Assembly: GCF_001544455.2 (NCBI RefSeq) | Contig: NZ_FCOC02000002.1 | Coordinates: 638,612-702,611, forward strand | DNA from: Caballeronia sordidicola | GTDB taxonomy: Bacteria > Pseudomonadota > Gammaproteobacteria > Burkholderiales > Burkholderiaceae | Length of the DNA stretch: 64,000 nucleotides | Direction of reading: 5' to 3' | Part shown: in pieces, positions 1 through 7,755 of the stretch | How the letters are laid out: the number at the start of each line of letters is the position of its first letter | Position numbering within the stretch: position 1 is the first letter of the stretch | Made by a program: the position numbers and the translations under genes | The notes under the pieces: model-generated | What the model was told of the DNA's origin: nothing | The model's database searches: none | The model's input: the letters and a program-made list of their open reading frames with translations, nothing else

Positions 1-476
1 ACCGTGACCGTGCCGTCCGAGCCAATGGTCAGGCTCGTGTAGTTCGCCGGCAGCGTGATTGCCGGCGTGACCGGATATCCGCTCGATGTCACCAGTTGTC
101 CTGTCGGGCTCGCCTGGAACGAGCCATCGCGCGTGTAGGCGGTCGTGCCGTCGGGCATGGTCACCTGGAAAAAGCCGTTGCCGTTGATGGCCACGTCTTT
201 CGAGTTGCCGGTCTGCGACAGGTTGCCCTGCGTGTAGAGGCGCTCCGTTGCGACCTGCTGCACGCCCGTACCCAACTGGCTGCCCGATGCAAGTTCGGTC
301 GTCTGCGTGGAGTTCGCGCCCGGCTGGCGGACGGTCTGGTACAGCAAGTCCTCGAACACCGCGCGCGAACCCTTGAAGCCGTTCGTGCTGACGTTGGCGA
401 GGTTGTTCGAGATAACGTCCATCTGCGACTGCTGCGCATTCATGCCGGTTGCGGCGATGTAAAGAGAGCGGTTCAT
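1..476 (-). CDS. flgG: Flagellar distal rod protein FlgG (5' part, cut by window edge)
   Basis: Only the N-terminal ~158 codons are present; the gene runs off the left edge. The protein opens [16 protein letters not shown] and continues with [20 protein letters not shown], the N-terminal helix and motif of flagellar rod/hook proteins. It then has the beta-rich start of the FlgG/FlgE middle domain ([12 protein letters not shown]). FlgG builds the distal rod that crosses the periplasm and peptidoglycan. It is the last visible gene of the minus-strand order flgB-C-D-E-F-G, 73 bp after flgF. Its position and the FlgG-type start separate it from the paralogous FlgF and FlgE. Confidence 0.95.
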   Translation of the reverse strand, partial: MNRSLYIAATGMNAQQSQMDVISNNLANVSTNGFKGSRAVFEDLLYQTVRQPGANSTQTTELASGSQLGTGVQQVATERLYTQGNLSQTGNSKDVAINGNGFFQVTMPDGTTAYTRDGSFQASPTGQLVTSSGYPVTPAITLPANYTSLTIGSDGTVT

Positions 477-549
477 GTTTTATTGGCCTTTGGGCTAAAC
501 AAGCTAAGCACTATGAAAAGCGGGTTAAGCGAGATACGCGGGCGGCGGC

Positions 550-1305
550 TTAGCTGAAATCGAGCAGCTTGTTGGCCGACTGGTCCATCTGGTTCGCGGA
601 ATCGAGCATCTTGGTTTGCATCTGGAACTGGCGGGCGTTGGTGATCATGTCCACCATCGCGGAAACCGCATTCACGTTGCTGCCCTCAAGCGATGCCGGC
701 GCGACCGTTACTGCCGGATCGGCGTCGGCCGGCTGGCCATCCGCGGTGCGAAAGAGTCCGTCGTCACCGCGCGCGAGGGTTGCCGGGTCCGGATTGACGA
801 GCTTCAACTGATCGACAGCGGCAATTGCCGTCGCCCGGTCGCCCGGACCGATGGCGTTCACCGTGCCATCCTTGCCGATGGTGATTTCCGCGCCCGGGGG
901 CACTGAAATCGGACCGCCCGTGCCGATCACCGGCAAGTTGTTCGCCGTCACGATCTGCCCGTTCGCGTCCACATGCAGGTTGCCGGCGCGGGTGTACGCT
1001 TCCGTGCCGTCGGCGGCCTGGACCGAAAGCCAGCCCGGACCCTGGATGGCGACATCGAGCGGATTGCCGGTCTGCTGGATCGGACCCGGCGTGTAGTCGG
1101 CCGTCGGCGTGGAGGCCAGCACGAAAGTGCGCGAGCCCGGATCGCCGTTCGCGTTGCCTTCGAAGTTCATCGGCACCTGGCGGAACGCGGAGAGCTGCGC
1201 CTTGAAGCCAGTCGTCGATGCGTTGGCGAGGTTGTTCGCCACCGTGCTCTGCTGTTCGAGCGACTGGGTGGCGCCGGTCATCGCGGTGTAGATCAGACGA
1301 TCCAT
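550..1305 (-). CDS. flgF: Flagellar proximal rod protein FlgF
   Basis: A 251-residue protein with the rod-protein N-terminus MDRLIYTAMTGATQS, followed by VANNLANASTTGFKAQL and a C-terminus ending NARQFQMQTKMLDSANQMDQ. These terminal segments form the coiled-coil D0 region that packs the axial structure. FlgF is one of the proximal rod subunits exported by the flagellar type III apparatus, so it has no Sec signal. The length is normal for the family. It lies between flgE (48 bp upstream on the minus strand) and flgG, the conserved order, and is probably co-transcribed with them. Confidence 0.95.
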   Translation of the reverse strand: MDRLIYTAMTGATQSLEQQSTVANNLANASTTGFKAQLSAFRQVPMNFEGNANGDPGSRTFVLASTPTADYTPGPIQQTGNPLDVAIQGPGWLSVQAADGTEAYTRAGNLHVDANGQIVTANNLPVIGTGGPISVPPGAEITIGKDGTVNAIGPGDRATAIAAVDQLKLVNPDPATLARGDDGLFRTADGQPADADPAVTVAPASLEGSNVNAVSAMVDMITNARQFQMQTKMLDSANQMDQSANKLLDFS

Positions 1306-1353
1306 GCTGGCTCTCTCTCGCTTATATGTTGCTTATGTTGCTCAAGGCCGCGC

Positions 1354-2586
1354 TTACAGGTTGATCAGCGTCTGGTCGACCGTCTGCTGCGTCTTGATGG
1401 TCTGCGCGTTCGCCTGGTAGTTACGCTGCGCCGTGATCAGGTTCACGAGTTCGCTCGTCAGGTCCACGTTCGAGTTTTCCACCGCGCCGCCTTGCAGCGT
1501 GCCGTGGTTGGTCGCACCCGGCACCGAGATTTGCGCCGCGCCGGACGCGCCGGTTTGCGCGTACACGTTGCCGCCAAGATCCTGCAGGCCGTTCTGGTTG
1601 GCGAAGTTGGCGAGCGCGATCTGGCCGAGCGCCTGCGTATTGCCGTTCGAGTAATTGCCCGTGAGCGTGCCGTCCGTGCCGACCGAGAAACCCGTCAGGC
1701 TGGCCGATGCCGCGCCGTCCTGGGAACTGCTCTGAACGCCGCTCGTGGCGCCGAACTGCGTCGTGCCGGCAAAGTCCATCGATAAAGCTTGCGTGCCGCC
1801 GCTTACCGCGCCGTCGGGAATCGTGAAATTGAACTTGCTCGTGCCCGTCAGGTTGCCCGATGCGTCGAAGCTCACATTGCCCAGCACGCCGCCGCCCGCC
1901 GCCGAGCCAACCAGTGTCGGAGGCGTGCCGGTCGTGCCGTACGCGGTCCACGAACCGGTGGAATTCTTGACGAAATAGACAGCCACCTGATGCGTGCCGC
2001 CAAGCGAATCGTTGACGTTGATCGAGCTGGTCGCGCTATAGGTGCTCGAGTCCGTGGGATCGAAAGCGGTCGTGCTCGGAATATCGGCCGATTGCGAATT
2101 CAGGTTGAACGCGAACTTCACGTTCTTGGTTGCGACCGGCGGGAGATTGGCCGTCGATACCGTCAGCGGCACGGTTGCCGCGCTGTTGACGATCCCCGAG
2201 TTGTTCGCCGCATAACCCATCAGCAACTGGCCCGCGGAATTGCCGATCGTGCCATCCGCGTTCAGATGGAAAACGCCGTTGCGCGAATACACCGACGCGC
2301 CGTTGTCCGAGAGCTGGAAAAAGCCGTTGCCGTTGATGGCGACATCGAGCGCCTGATTCGTGGACGTGATCGTGCCCTGGCCAAACTGCTGCTGCACTTC
2401 GGCGAGCTTCGTGCCAATGCCCACCTGGTTGTTCACCGCGCTCGCAACCGAGTTCGCGTACATATCGGCGAATTGCGCCTGGCTTTCCTTGAAGCCAACA
2501 GTGTTCGCGTTGGCGATGTTGTTGCCGATCACATCCAAGTCGCTCGATGCACCCGACAAACCCGATAAACCTTGTTGGTAACCCAT
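1354..2586 (-). CDS. flgE: Flagellar hook protein FlgE
   Basis: A 410-residue protein starting MGYQQGLSGLSGASSDLDVI and continuing GNNIANANTVGFKESQAQF, typical of FlgE. The long Ser/Thr/Gly/Asn-rich centre corresponds to the variable surface-exposed D1-D2 domains. The C-terminus (NSNVDLTSELVNLITAQRNY) is the conserved D0 helix. FlgE polymerises into the hook under the FlgD cap. The gene follows flgD after 24 bp. Length and both termini agree with hook proteins, so the call is secure; the central domain is the part that differs between species. Confidence 0.95.
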   Translation of the reverse strand: MGYQQGLSGLSGASSDLDVIGNNIANANTVGFKESQAQFADMYANSVASAVNNQVGIGTKLAEVQQQFGQGTITSTNQALDVAINGNGFFQLSDNGASVYSRNGVFHLNADGTIGNSAGQLLMGYAANNSGIVNSAATVPLTVSTANLPPVATKNVKFAFNLNSQSADIPSTTAFDPTDSSTYSATSSINVNDSLGGTHQVAVYFVKNSTGSWTAYGTTGTPPTLVGSAAGGGVLGNVSFDASGNLTGTSKFNFTIPDGAVSGGTQALSMDFAGTTQFGATSGVQSSSQDGAASASLTGFSVGTDGTLTGNYSNGNTQALGQIALANFANQNGLQDLGGNVYAQTGASGAAQISVPGATNHGTLQGGAVENSNVDLTSELVNLITAQRNYQANAQTIKTQQTVDQTLINL

Positions 2587-2610
2587 GACGGTCTCCGCTT
2601 TTGAATGTGG

Positions 2611-3336
2611 TTAGAGAATCGAGGCGACGCTGGTCAGTCCGACCGTCGTGCCGTTTGCGAGGCGCAGACCGGCGGTTCCATCGGCTTGCTGCACCACGCT
2701 TTGAACCTGCGACGCCGACAGCACCGTGGCCGTTGCCGCCTTGCCGCTGATCGTGCCAGCCGCCGAAATGGTGTACGTGCCGTCGGGCAGCGTTGCGCCG
2801 TTTTTGTCTACCGGCGTCCAGCCCGAGAGCGGCACGACGCCCGCCGGCTGAGCGCCGAGGTCGAGCGTGTTCACAATCTGGCCGGCCGAGTTCTTGACGT
2901 TGATCGTGAGGTCGTCCAGCGCGTTCGCGGTCTGCACGCCGAAGCTGGTCGACTTGCCGCTTGCCACCGTCACGCTGTTGCCCGGCGCGAGCACGGTCGA
3001 ACCGATCAGCAACGCTGCCTGCGCCGACTGTCCCGCCGACAACTGCCCCGCGAGCGAGGTCAGGGACGTGTTCAACTGGCCGATGCCCGACACCGTGCTG
3101 ATCTGCGCGAGTTGCGAGGTCATCTGCGAGCTGTCGGTCGGGTTCGTCGGATCCTGGTTCTTCAACTGCGTGACGAGCAGCGTAAGGAAGGTGTTCTGCA
3201 GGTCGGACGGAGACTGGGCGCCGGTCGCGCTGGACGCGGAACTCGACGACGAAGAACTCGACGTGCCGTTCATGGTGTCCAGCAGCGTCTGGGATACGGT
3301 TGTCCCGTTGTTGCCGATCGTGGTGTTGGTTGTCAC
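2611..3336 (-). CDS. flgD: Flagellar hook-capping protein FlgD
   Basis: A 241-residue protein. The N-terminal part has a Ser-rich tract of about 12 serines (residues ~25-36), then SDLQNTFLTLLVTQLKNQDP, the FlgD signature. The C-terminal half carries the Tudor/FnIII-like capping fold (DLGAQPAGVVPLSGWTPVDK, LPDGTYTISAAG). FlgD sits at the tip of the growing hook and allows FlgE to assemble. It is 10 bp downstream of flgC in the minus-strand operon. The serine run is low complexity and is expected to be disordered. Confidence 0.94.
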   Translation of the reverse strand: MTTNTTIGNNGTTVSQTLLDTMNGTSSSSSSSSASSATGAQSPSDLQNTFLTLLVTQLKNQDPTNPTDSSQMTSQLAQISTVSGIGQLNTSLTSLAGQLSAGQSAQAALLIGSTVLAPGNSVTVASGKSTSFGVQTANALDDLTINVKNSAGQIVNTLDLGAQPAGVVPLSGWTPVDKNGATLPDGTYTISAAGTISGKAATATVLSASQVQSVVQQADGTAGLRLANGTTVGLTSVASIL

Positions 3337-3346
3337 GGGATTGTCC

Positions 3347-3772
3347 TCAGGTTCCGATCGTCAGGGTCTTAAGCATGAGCTGCTTGGCGGTATTGAGCGT
3401 CTCGACGTTCGCCTGATAGGAACGCGACGCCGAAATCATGTTGACCATTTCCTGCACCGGATCCACGTTCGGCATGGTGACGTAGCCGTCCGGATTCGCT
3501 GCTGGATTGGTCGGGTCGTAGCTGGTTTTCATGGGCGTAGGGTCGTCTATCACGCCCGTCACCTGCACGCCGCCCACTTGCTGGCCCGAGGCCGTGCGCG
3601 CGCCGCCGAGCGGATCGACGGCGAACACCACCTGCTTCGCCTTGTACGGCTGGCCATCGGGACCGGTCGTGCTGTCCGCGTTCGCCAGGTTCGACGCCGT
3701 CACGTTCAGGCGCTGCGCCTGAGCGGACATCGCCGAACCGGCCACGTTGAAAATGTTCATTAAAGATGGCAT
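3347..3772 (-). CDS. flgC: Flagellar proximal rod protein FlgC
   Basis: A 141-residue protein with the FlgC start [20 protein letters not shown] and [20 protein letters not shown]. It carries the conserved middle motif [20 protein letters not shown] and the C-terminal [19 protein letters not shown]. FlgC forms part of the proximal rod together with FlgB and FlgF. The size is standard. It follows flgB by 10 bp, so the two are almost certainly translated from one message. Confidence 0.96.
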   Translation of the reverse strand: MPSLMNIFNVAGSAMSAQAQRLNVTASNLANADSTTGPDGQPYKAKQVVFAVDPLGGARTASGQQVGGVQVTGVIDDPTPMKTSYDPTNPAANPDGYVTMPNVDPVQEMVNMISASRSYQANVETLNTAKQLMLKTLTIGT

Positions 3773-3782
3773 GGCCTGTTCC

Positions 3783-4274
3783 TCAGTTCGACGTAATGGC
3801 CGAGAGCATTCCCTTGATCTGCGACGAGATCACCGTCATGCCGGCCTCGAAGTGCAAGGCGTTATCGGCGAATTGCACGCGCTCCGAGTCCATGTCGACC
3901 GTATTGCCATCCAGCGACGGCTGGCTCGGAATCCGGTACGCGAGCTTGCCGTAGTCGTCGGTGCTGCCGCCGCTTGCCGTGAGCTTCGATGCCCCTGCCA
4001 TATGTCCCTGCGACGTCACCGCCAACCCCGCGCTGGTCGAGACGCTCACGGGCTGCGCCATCTGCAGCGTGCCTGTGCTCGCGGCGGTGCCCGGCGCTGC
4101 GCCGGTCTTTTTCAGCGCGCCGGCCAGGGCGCTCGAGAAATCGACGTCGCGCGCCTTGTAGCCGGGGGTATCGGCGTTCGCAATATTCGACGACAGCAGT
4201 TCCTGCCGATACGCCCGCACATCGAGCGCCTCGCGGCCAAACGCAAATTCCTGGTCGAGCTTGTCCAGCATCAC
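3783..4274 (-). CDS. flgB: Flagellar proximal rod protein FlgB
   Basis: A 163-residue protein, [20 protein letters not shown], with [20 protein letters not shown], the FlgB form of the rod N-terminal motif, and the C-terminal [20 protein letters not shown]. FlgB is the first rod subunit, joining the export gate/MS ring to the rod. It is the promoter-proximal gene of the minus-strand flg operon. The 231 bp between its start and flgA (4506) must hold divergent flagellar promoters; I could not define them with confidence. Confidence 0.95.
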   Translation of the reverse strand: MMLDKLDQEFAFGREALDVRAYRQELLSSNIANADTPGYKARDVDFSSALAGALKKTGAAPGTAASTGTLQMAQPVSVSTSAGLAVTSQGHMAGASKLTASGGSTDDYGKLAYRIPSQPSLDGNTVDMDSERVQFADNALHFEAGMTVISSQIKGMLSAITSN

Positions 4275-4505
4275 GGTTCTCCTTCGGCTTCCTGTGTCCT
4301 GCGTCCTGGGTCTTCGGTCACGGCGCTTGATGGCGTCGAAGGAAGACTTTTTGGCATGAGACGAATCTTAGAAGCGGGACGCAAGATGCAATCAGACGAA
4401 TAACAGGGAAAGGCGGCCTCTATTCGACGGTTGCCTTTGGCCGTCAATATCTAGAATTCGTCTCGTAGGTTGACGAACGATGAGTTTTTGCCTGGGAGAA
4501 ACGTA

Positions 4506-5984
4506 ATGCACAGCGTCGCTGCGCCTGTCCGCCAGACGGCCACGCGCCGCCCGGAGACGGACGGCTCAACGCGCGATATCGCGTCGCGTTTGCGTGCGTT
4601 CCCGTGGGCGCTGGCGCTGGTTTGGGGATTTGCCGCGATGCCCGTCCAGGCGCAGGAAAACGGCGGCGCCATCATGATTTCGGGGCCGGGCGAGACCAAT
4701 CCGGCAGCTGTCGTGGCGATGGCGAAGAATGCCGGCATGAATGTGAACGCCGCGCCGATGGCCCAGCCGATGGCGCAGCCGCAAGGCAGTGCGCAACCGA
4801 TAGGAACGCCCAGTCCGCGCGGTTATGCGCGTGCCGTGAATGGCGCCAATGCCGCCATGCGCGCCGCGGCGCTTGCGCTCGATGCCCGCGCCGACGCCGC
4901 CGACGCTTCCTCCTCTTCCGCCGATAGCAGCGGCATGATCGTGATCCCGGGCAACGGCGAAGCCAAACCCGCGCCGCAGCCCAAACTGGCGATGACGCCA
5001 AGCCAAAGCACGGCCCCAAGCACGCCCCCGAGCACGCCTCAAAGCGCACCCGCGAGCGGCATGATCGAGATTCCCGGCAATGGCGAGCCTTCCGCGGGCG
5101 CTGCGCGGCCGCTGCAGCGCGTGGCGGTATCGGCGAGAGATGTGACGCCGGTTATCGTTCAAGCTGACGATCCCGCCAAACAGGACGCGGTCGTGCCGAA
5201 CCGCATGGCGGCGCGCGGGTTTCAGGCACGGCCGATTGCCGCCGCCGCCGCCGTGCCGGTTGCAGGCGGCATGATGGCTGTATCGATGCGGCCTGCCGCG
5301 CCGATCCGCGCGCCCCTCACGCCGGGCGCTGCTACTGTGCAAGCGCCGCAAGGCGCGCAGCCTTCGCAGGACGGCGATTCCATCCGCGCCGCCGCGCTTG
5401 CGTTTCTGACGCAGGAAGCGGCCGGATTGCCCGGCAAGGCCGATATCACCGTGACGCCTGTTTTCCCGCGCGGCCTCGCCCCATGCGCGACGCTCGAGCC
5501 ATTCATGCCGCCGGGCGCGCGCCTCTGGGGCCGCACCACCGTTGGCGTGCGCTGCACAGGCGACCGGCCGTGGACGCTTTACCTGCAGGCGCGCGTCTCG
5601 CTGCAGGCAACGTATTACCTCGCCGCCCGCGCCATGGCGCCCGGCGAAGTGCTGACCGCAGCCGACCTGAGCGCGCGCGATGGCGACATCACGTCGATGC
5701 CGCAAGCCATCGTCACCGATCCGTCGCAAGCGGTCGGCGCGACGACGTTATCGCGGATTGTCGCCGGGTTGCCGCTGCGCACCGACATGCTGCGCGGCGC
5801 CAGTTCAGTCGTGATCGGATCGTCGGTGCACGTGGTGACCAGCGGCGCAGGCTTTTCAATATCGGCGGAAGGCAGCGCCATGAACAACGCCGCGCCCGGC
5901 CAGCAGGTCCGCGTAAAAACGGCTGGGGGACAGATCATTACGGGCATCGTAAAGGACAGTTCGACCGTTGAAGTCCAGTTGTAA
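4506..5984 (+). CDS. flgA: P-ring assembly chaperone FlgA with a long N-terminal extension
   Basis: Predicted 492 residues from the ATG at 4506, preceded by GGGAGAAA; an upstream TTG in frame has no such site. An N-terminal hydrophobic stretch ending at about residue 50 (...AAMPVQAQ) is a Sec signal. The C-terminal ~220 residues are FlgA/SAF-like: AFLTQEAAGLPGKADITVTP, then ATYYLAARAMAPGEVLTAAD, then GQQVRVKTAGGQIITGIVKD. FlgA helps FlgI form the periplasmic P ring. Ordinary FlgA proteins are roughly half this length. Here residues ~50-285 are an Ala/Pro/Ser/Gln-rich region with three copies of a G-x-I-x-I-(S/P)-G-(P/N)-G-E motif near residues 54, 143 and 185. It is divergent from flgB. Confidence 0.92.
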   Translation: MHSVAAPVRQTATRRPETDGSTRDIASRLRAFPWALALVWGFAAMPVQAQENGGAIMISGPGETNPAAVVAMAKNAGMNVNAAPMAQPMAQPQGSAQPIGTPSPRGYARAVNGANAAMRAAALALDARADAADASSSSADSSGMIVIPGNGEAKPAPQPKLAMTPSQSTAPSTPPSTPQSAPASGMIEIPGNGEPSAGAARPLQRVAVSARDVTPVIVQADDPAKQDAVVPNRMAARGFQARPIAAAAAVPVAGGMMAVSMRPAAPIRAPLTPGAATVQAPQGAQPSQDGDSIRAAALAFLTQEAAGLPGKADITVTPVFPRGLAPCATLEPFMPPGARLWGRTTVGVRCTGDRPWTLYLQARVSLQATYYLAARAMAPGEVLTAADLSARDGDITSMPQAIVTDPSQAVGATTLSRIVAGLPLRTDMLRGASSVVIGSSVHVVTSGAGFSISAEGSAMNNAAPGQQVRVKTAGGQIITGIVKDSSTVEVQL

Positions 5985-6117
5985 AAGCCGGGCTTGAGCG
6001 GCTTATGTGGGGTAACCCTCAGTTGTTGCACTTTGTTTCAATTAGCCGGAAGCCTTTCGCAATAAGGGTTTCGGGCCGATGTAACCTGACGGCGGGTGGT
6101 TCCGGGGGCGGGAGGGG

Positions 6118-6145
6118 TAAAGTTTTTACACCTGCTCGCCGATAA
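6118..6145 (+). promoter_or_regulatory. FliA (sigma-28) type promoter of flgM
   Basis: TAAAGTTT at 6118-6125 and GCCGATAA at 6138-6145 both match the enterobacterial sigma-28 consensus elements exactly, with a 12-nt spacer. The promoter ends 28 bp before the flgM GTG at 6174. It rules out starts further upstream for that gene and places flgM in the late flagellar class. Confidence 0.85.
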
Positions 6146-6173
6146 AAGGATCACATCGTCAGGGAAGACCATC

Positions 6174-6509
6174 GTGAAAATCGATTCCAGCAACACCAGC
6201 CAGATCGCAGCATTGCAGGAAGCTGCGCAACAACGTGCGGCGCAAGCCGATTCGCAAACGCCCTCCACGACGGGCGCAGCCGCGCAGGCCGCCACGACTG
6301 GCGGCTCGAATTCGACGGTGAGCCTGTCGGCTTTATCGACGGATTTGCGGACGTCGAGCAGCGCCGATATTGACACGGCGAAAGTCGCGGCGATCAAGGC
6401 ATCGATTGCGGACGGCAGCTACAAGGTCGATTCGGGCAAGGTCGCCGACGGCATTTTGTCGAGCGCGAGTGAGTTGTTGAAGACGCAAACCCCGCCGGCC
6501 GGCGGCTGA
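6174..6509 (+). CDS. flgM: Anti-sigma-28 factor FlgM
   Basis: About 111 residues from the GTG at 6174 (VKIDSSNTSQIAALQ), preceded by AGGGAAG. Earlier in-frame starts lie at or before the sigma-28 promoter. The C-terminal half, VSLSALSTDLRTSSSADIDT followed by KVAAIKASIADGSYKVDSGK, is the FliA-binding region; the N-terminal half is low complexity and disordered, as is usual. FlgM holds FliA inactive until the hook is finished and is then exported. It is followed by flgN after 121 bp. Confidence 0.93.
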   Translation: MKIDSSNTSQIAALQEAAQQRAAQADSQTPSTTGAAAQAATTGGSNSTVSLSALSTDLRTSSSADIDTAKVAAIKASIADGSYKVDSGKVADGILSSASELLKTQTPPAGG

Positions 6510-6630
6510 GCCCGCGTTCGAGGTTCAGATCAAGCATCGTCGTTTTAGTGGCGGCGATGCAGCGCCGGGCGGCTTTTTTCGACCTTGGCACCGCCATTGA
6601 GCGCGGGCCGGAGTTTTTAGCGAGTCGCCC

Positions 6631-7074
6631 ATGAAAGACGCTTTGCTTGACACTGTCATTGAAGAGATCGCCGCTGTGGAGGCGTTCGAATCGCTGCTTG
6701 CCTACGAAGAGAAAGCGCTCACGGCTGCTTCGCCGCTTGAGACGTTGCCTTCGATCATCGAACAAAAACTTGCATTGACCGGGCAGATCGCCGCGCTGGA
6801 GCGTGCGCGGGATGAGCGGCTTGGCGCGCTTGGTTTGCCTGAAGGTTTTGCGGGCATGGAACAGGCCGTTATTGGCGATGAAGCGTTGCATGCCCGATGG
6901 CAGGAATTGCAGGATCTGGCGCGGCGGGCCAAGCGCAGCAATAACAACAATGGTGTGTTGATCCGCACGCGCATGGAATACAACCGGACGGCGCTGGCGG
7001 CGCTGACCATCGCGCCGGTGAAGTCGGCGTTTTATGGGCCGGATGGGCGAGTGCCGGGGGTTTTGGGTCTTTAG
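6631..7074 (+). CDS. flgN: Flagellar filament-junction chaperone FlgN
   Basis: A 147-residue, largely helical cytoplasmic protein (MKDALLDTVIEEIAAVEAFE; SIIEQKLALTGQIAALERAR; LIRTRMEYNRTALAALTIA). The pattern and size fit the FlgN export-chaperone family, which binds the hook-junction proteins FlgK and FlgL. The position directly after flgM is the usual flgMN pair. The sequence is poorly conserved in this family, so the call rests on the helical profile, the conserved C-terminal NRTALAAL-YGPDGR segment and context. Confidence 0.88.
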   Translation: MKDALLDTVIEEIAAVEAFESLLAYEEKALTAASPLETLPSIIEQKLALTGQIAALERARDERLGALGLPEGFAGMEQAVIGDEALHARWQELQDLARRAKRSNNNNGVLIRTRMEYNRTALAALTIAPVKSAFYGPDGRVPGVLGL

Positions 7075-7082
7075 AGGGGTTG

Positions 7083-7140
7083 GACGCTGGCGCTCGGGGG
7101 GACCCTGGCAACTCCCAACTGCCCCCCAACCGCCAGCGTC
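7083..7140. terminator. Inverted repeat between convergent flgN and cyclo-ligase genes
   Basis: GACGCTGGCG at 7083-7092 and CGCCAGCGTC at 7131-7140 form a 10-bp stem around a 38-nt loop that also contains a run of G facing a run of C. It sits just after the flgN stop and at the end of the convergent cyclo-ligase gene. There is no clear T-tract on either strand, so the terminator role is inferred from position. Confidence 0.45.
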
Positions 7141-7705
7141 AATAAACCCCACATTCGGTGACAATAACGCCCAAAGGCAAATCAAACTCCCCCCGCGGTA
7201 GCGCATCGCACTTGGCAGATTCAAACGCCACGCCGATCGTCGTCGGCTTCCGCTCGCCAGGCCAAACCGCCAACGTCCGATCGTAATACCCGCCGCCATA
7301 ACCCAACCGATACCGCTCGGCATCAAACCCCACGCAGGGAACAAGCAGCAAATCCGGGACAACCACGCGCTCCTCCTCCGGCACGGCAATCCCAAACCGC
7401 CCCTTCTTCATAGCGGAATCAGCCCGCCAGGCATGAAACACGAGCGGTTGCCTCGGTGCAACAACCACCGGCAACGCCGCCGTCCTCGACGCTTTCAACG
7501 CCAGCCAAACCGCCATTGCATTGCGCGCATCGAACTCACCGGCAACGGGCCAATAAAACCCAATGCACGATGCATCCGGATACCCCGCGACGACCTCCAT
7601 CAAACGCCGCGCAAGCGCCTCGTCTCGCGCCTCCTGACCAGCCGCGCCGCCTTGCGCTTCGCGGGCTGCAAGCAAGCTCGCACGCAGCGCGCTTTTGGCT
7701 TCCAT
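7139..7705 (-). CDS. 5-formyltetrahydrofolate cyclo-ligase
   Basis: About 188 residues from the ATG at 7705 (MEAKSALRASLLAAREAQGG); an upstream in-frame ATG at 7762 would overlap the divergent slt start. It has the family pattern: N-terminal basic ATP-contact residues, FYWPVAGEFDARN, FGIAVPEEE, and the glycine-rich RYRLGYGGGYYDRTLA. The enzyme uses ATP to turn 5-formyl-THF into 5,10-methenyl-THF in the cytoplasm. It is divergent from the transglycosylase gene and stands alone. Confidence 0.93.
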   Translation of the reverse strand: MEAKSALRASLLAAREAQGGAAGQEARDEALARRLMEVVAGYPDASCIGFYWPVAGEFDARNAMAVWLALKASRTAALPVVVAPRQPLVFHAWRADSAMKKGRFGIAVPEEERVVVPDLLLVPCVGFDAERYRLGYGGGYYDRTLAVWPGERKPTTIGVAFESAKCDALPRGEFDLPLGVIVTECGVY

Positions 7706-7755
7706 AAGAGGGTTGCATGCTATGCTCTGGATCACTTCGCGCTCCACAAAAAACG

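Noticed and set aside
96..4403. Long plus-strand open frames opposite the flg genes
   Set aside because: They are GC-rich shadows of flgB-flgG with Arg/Ala-heavy composition and no ribosome-binding sites.
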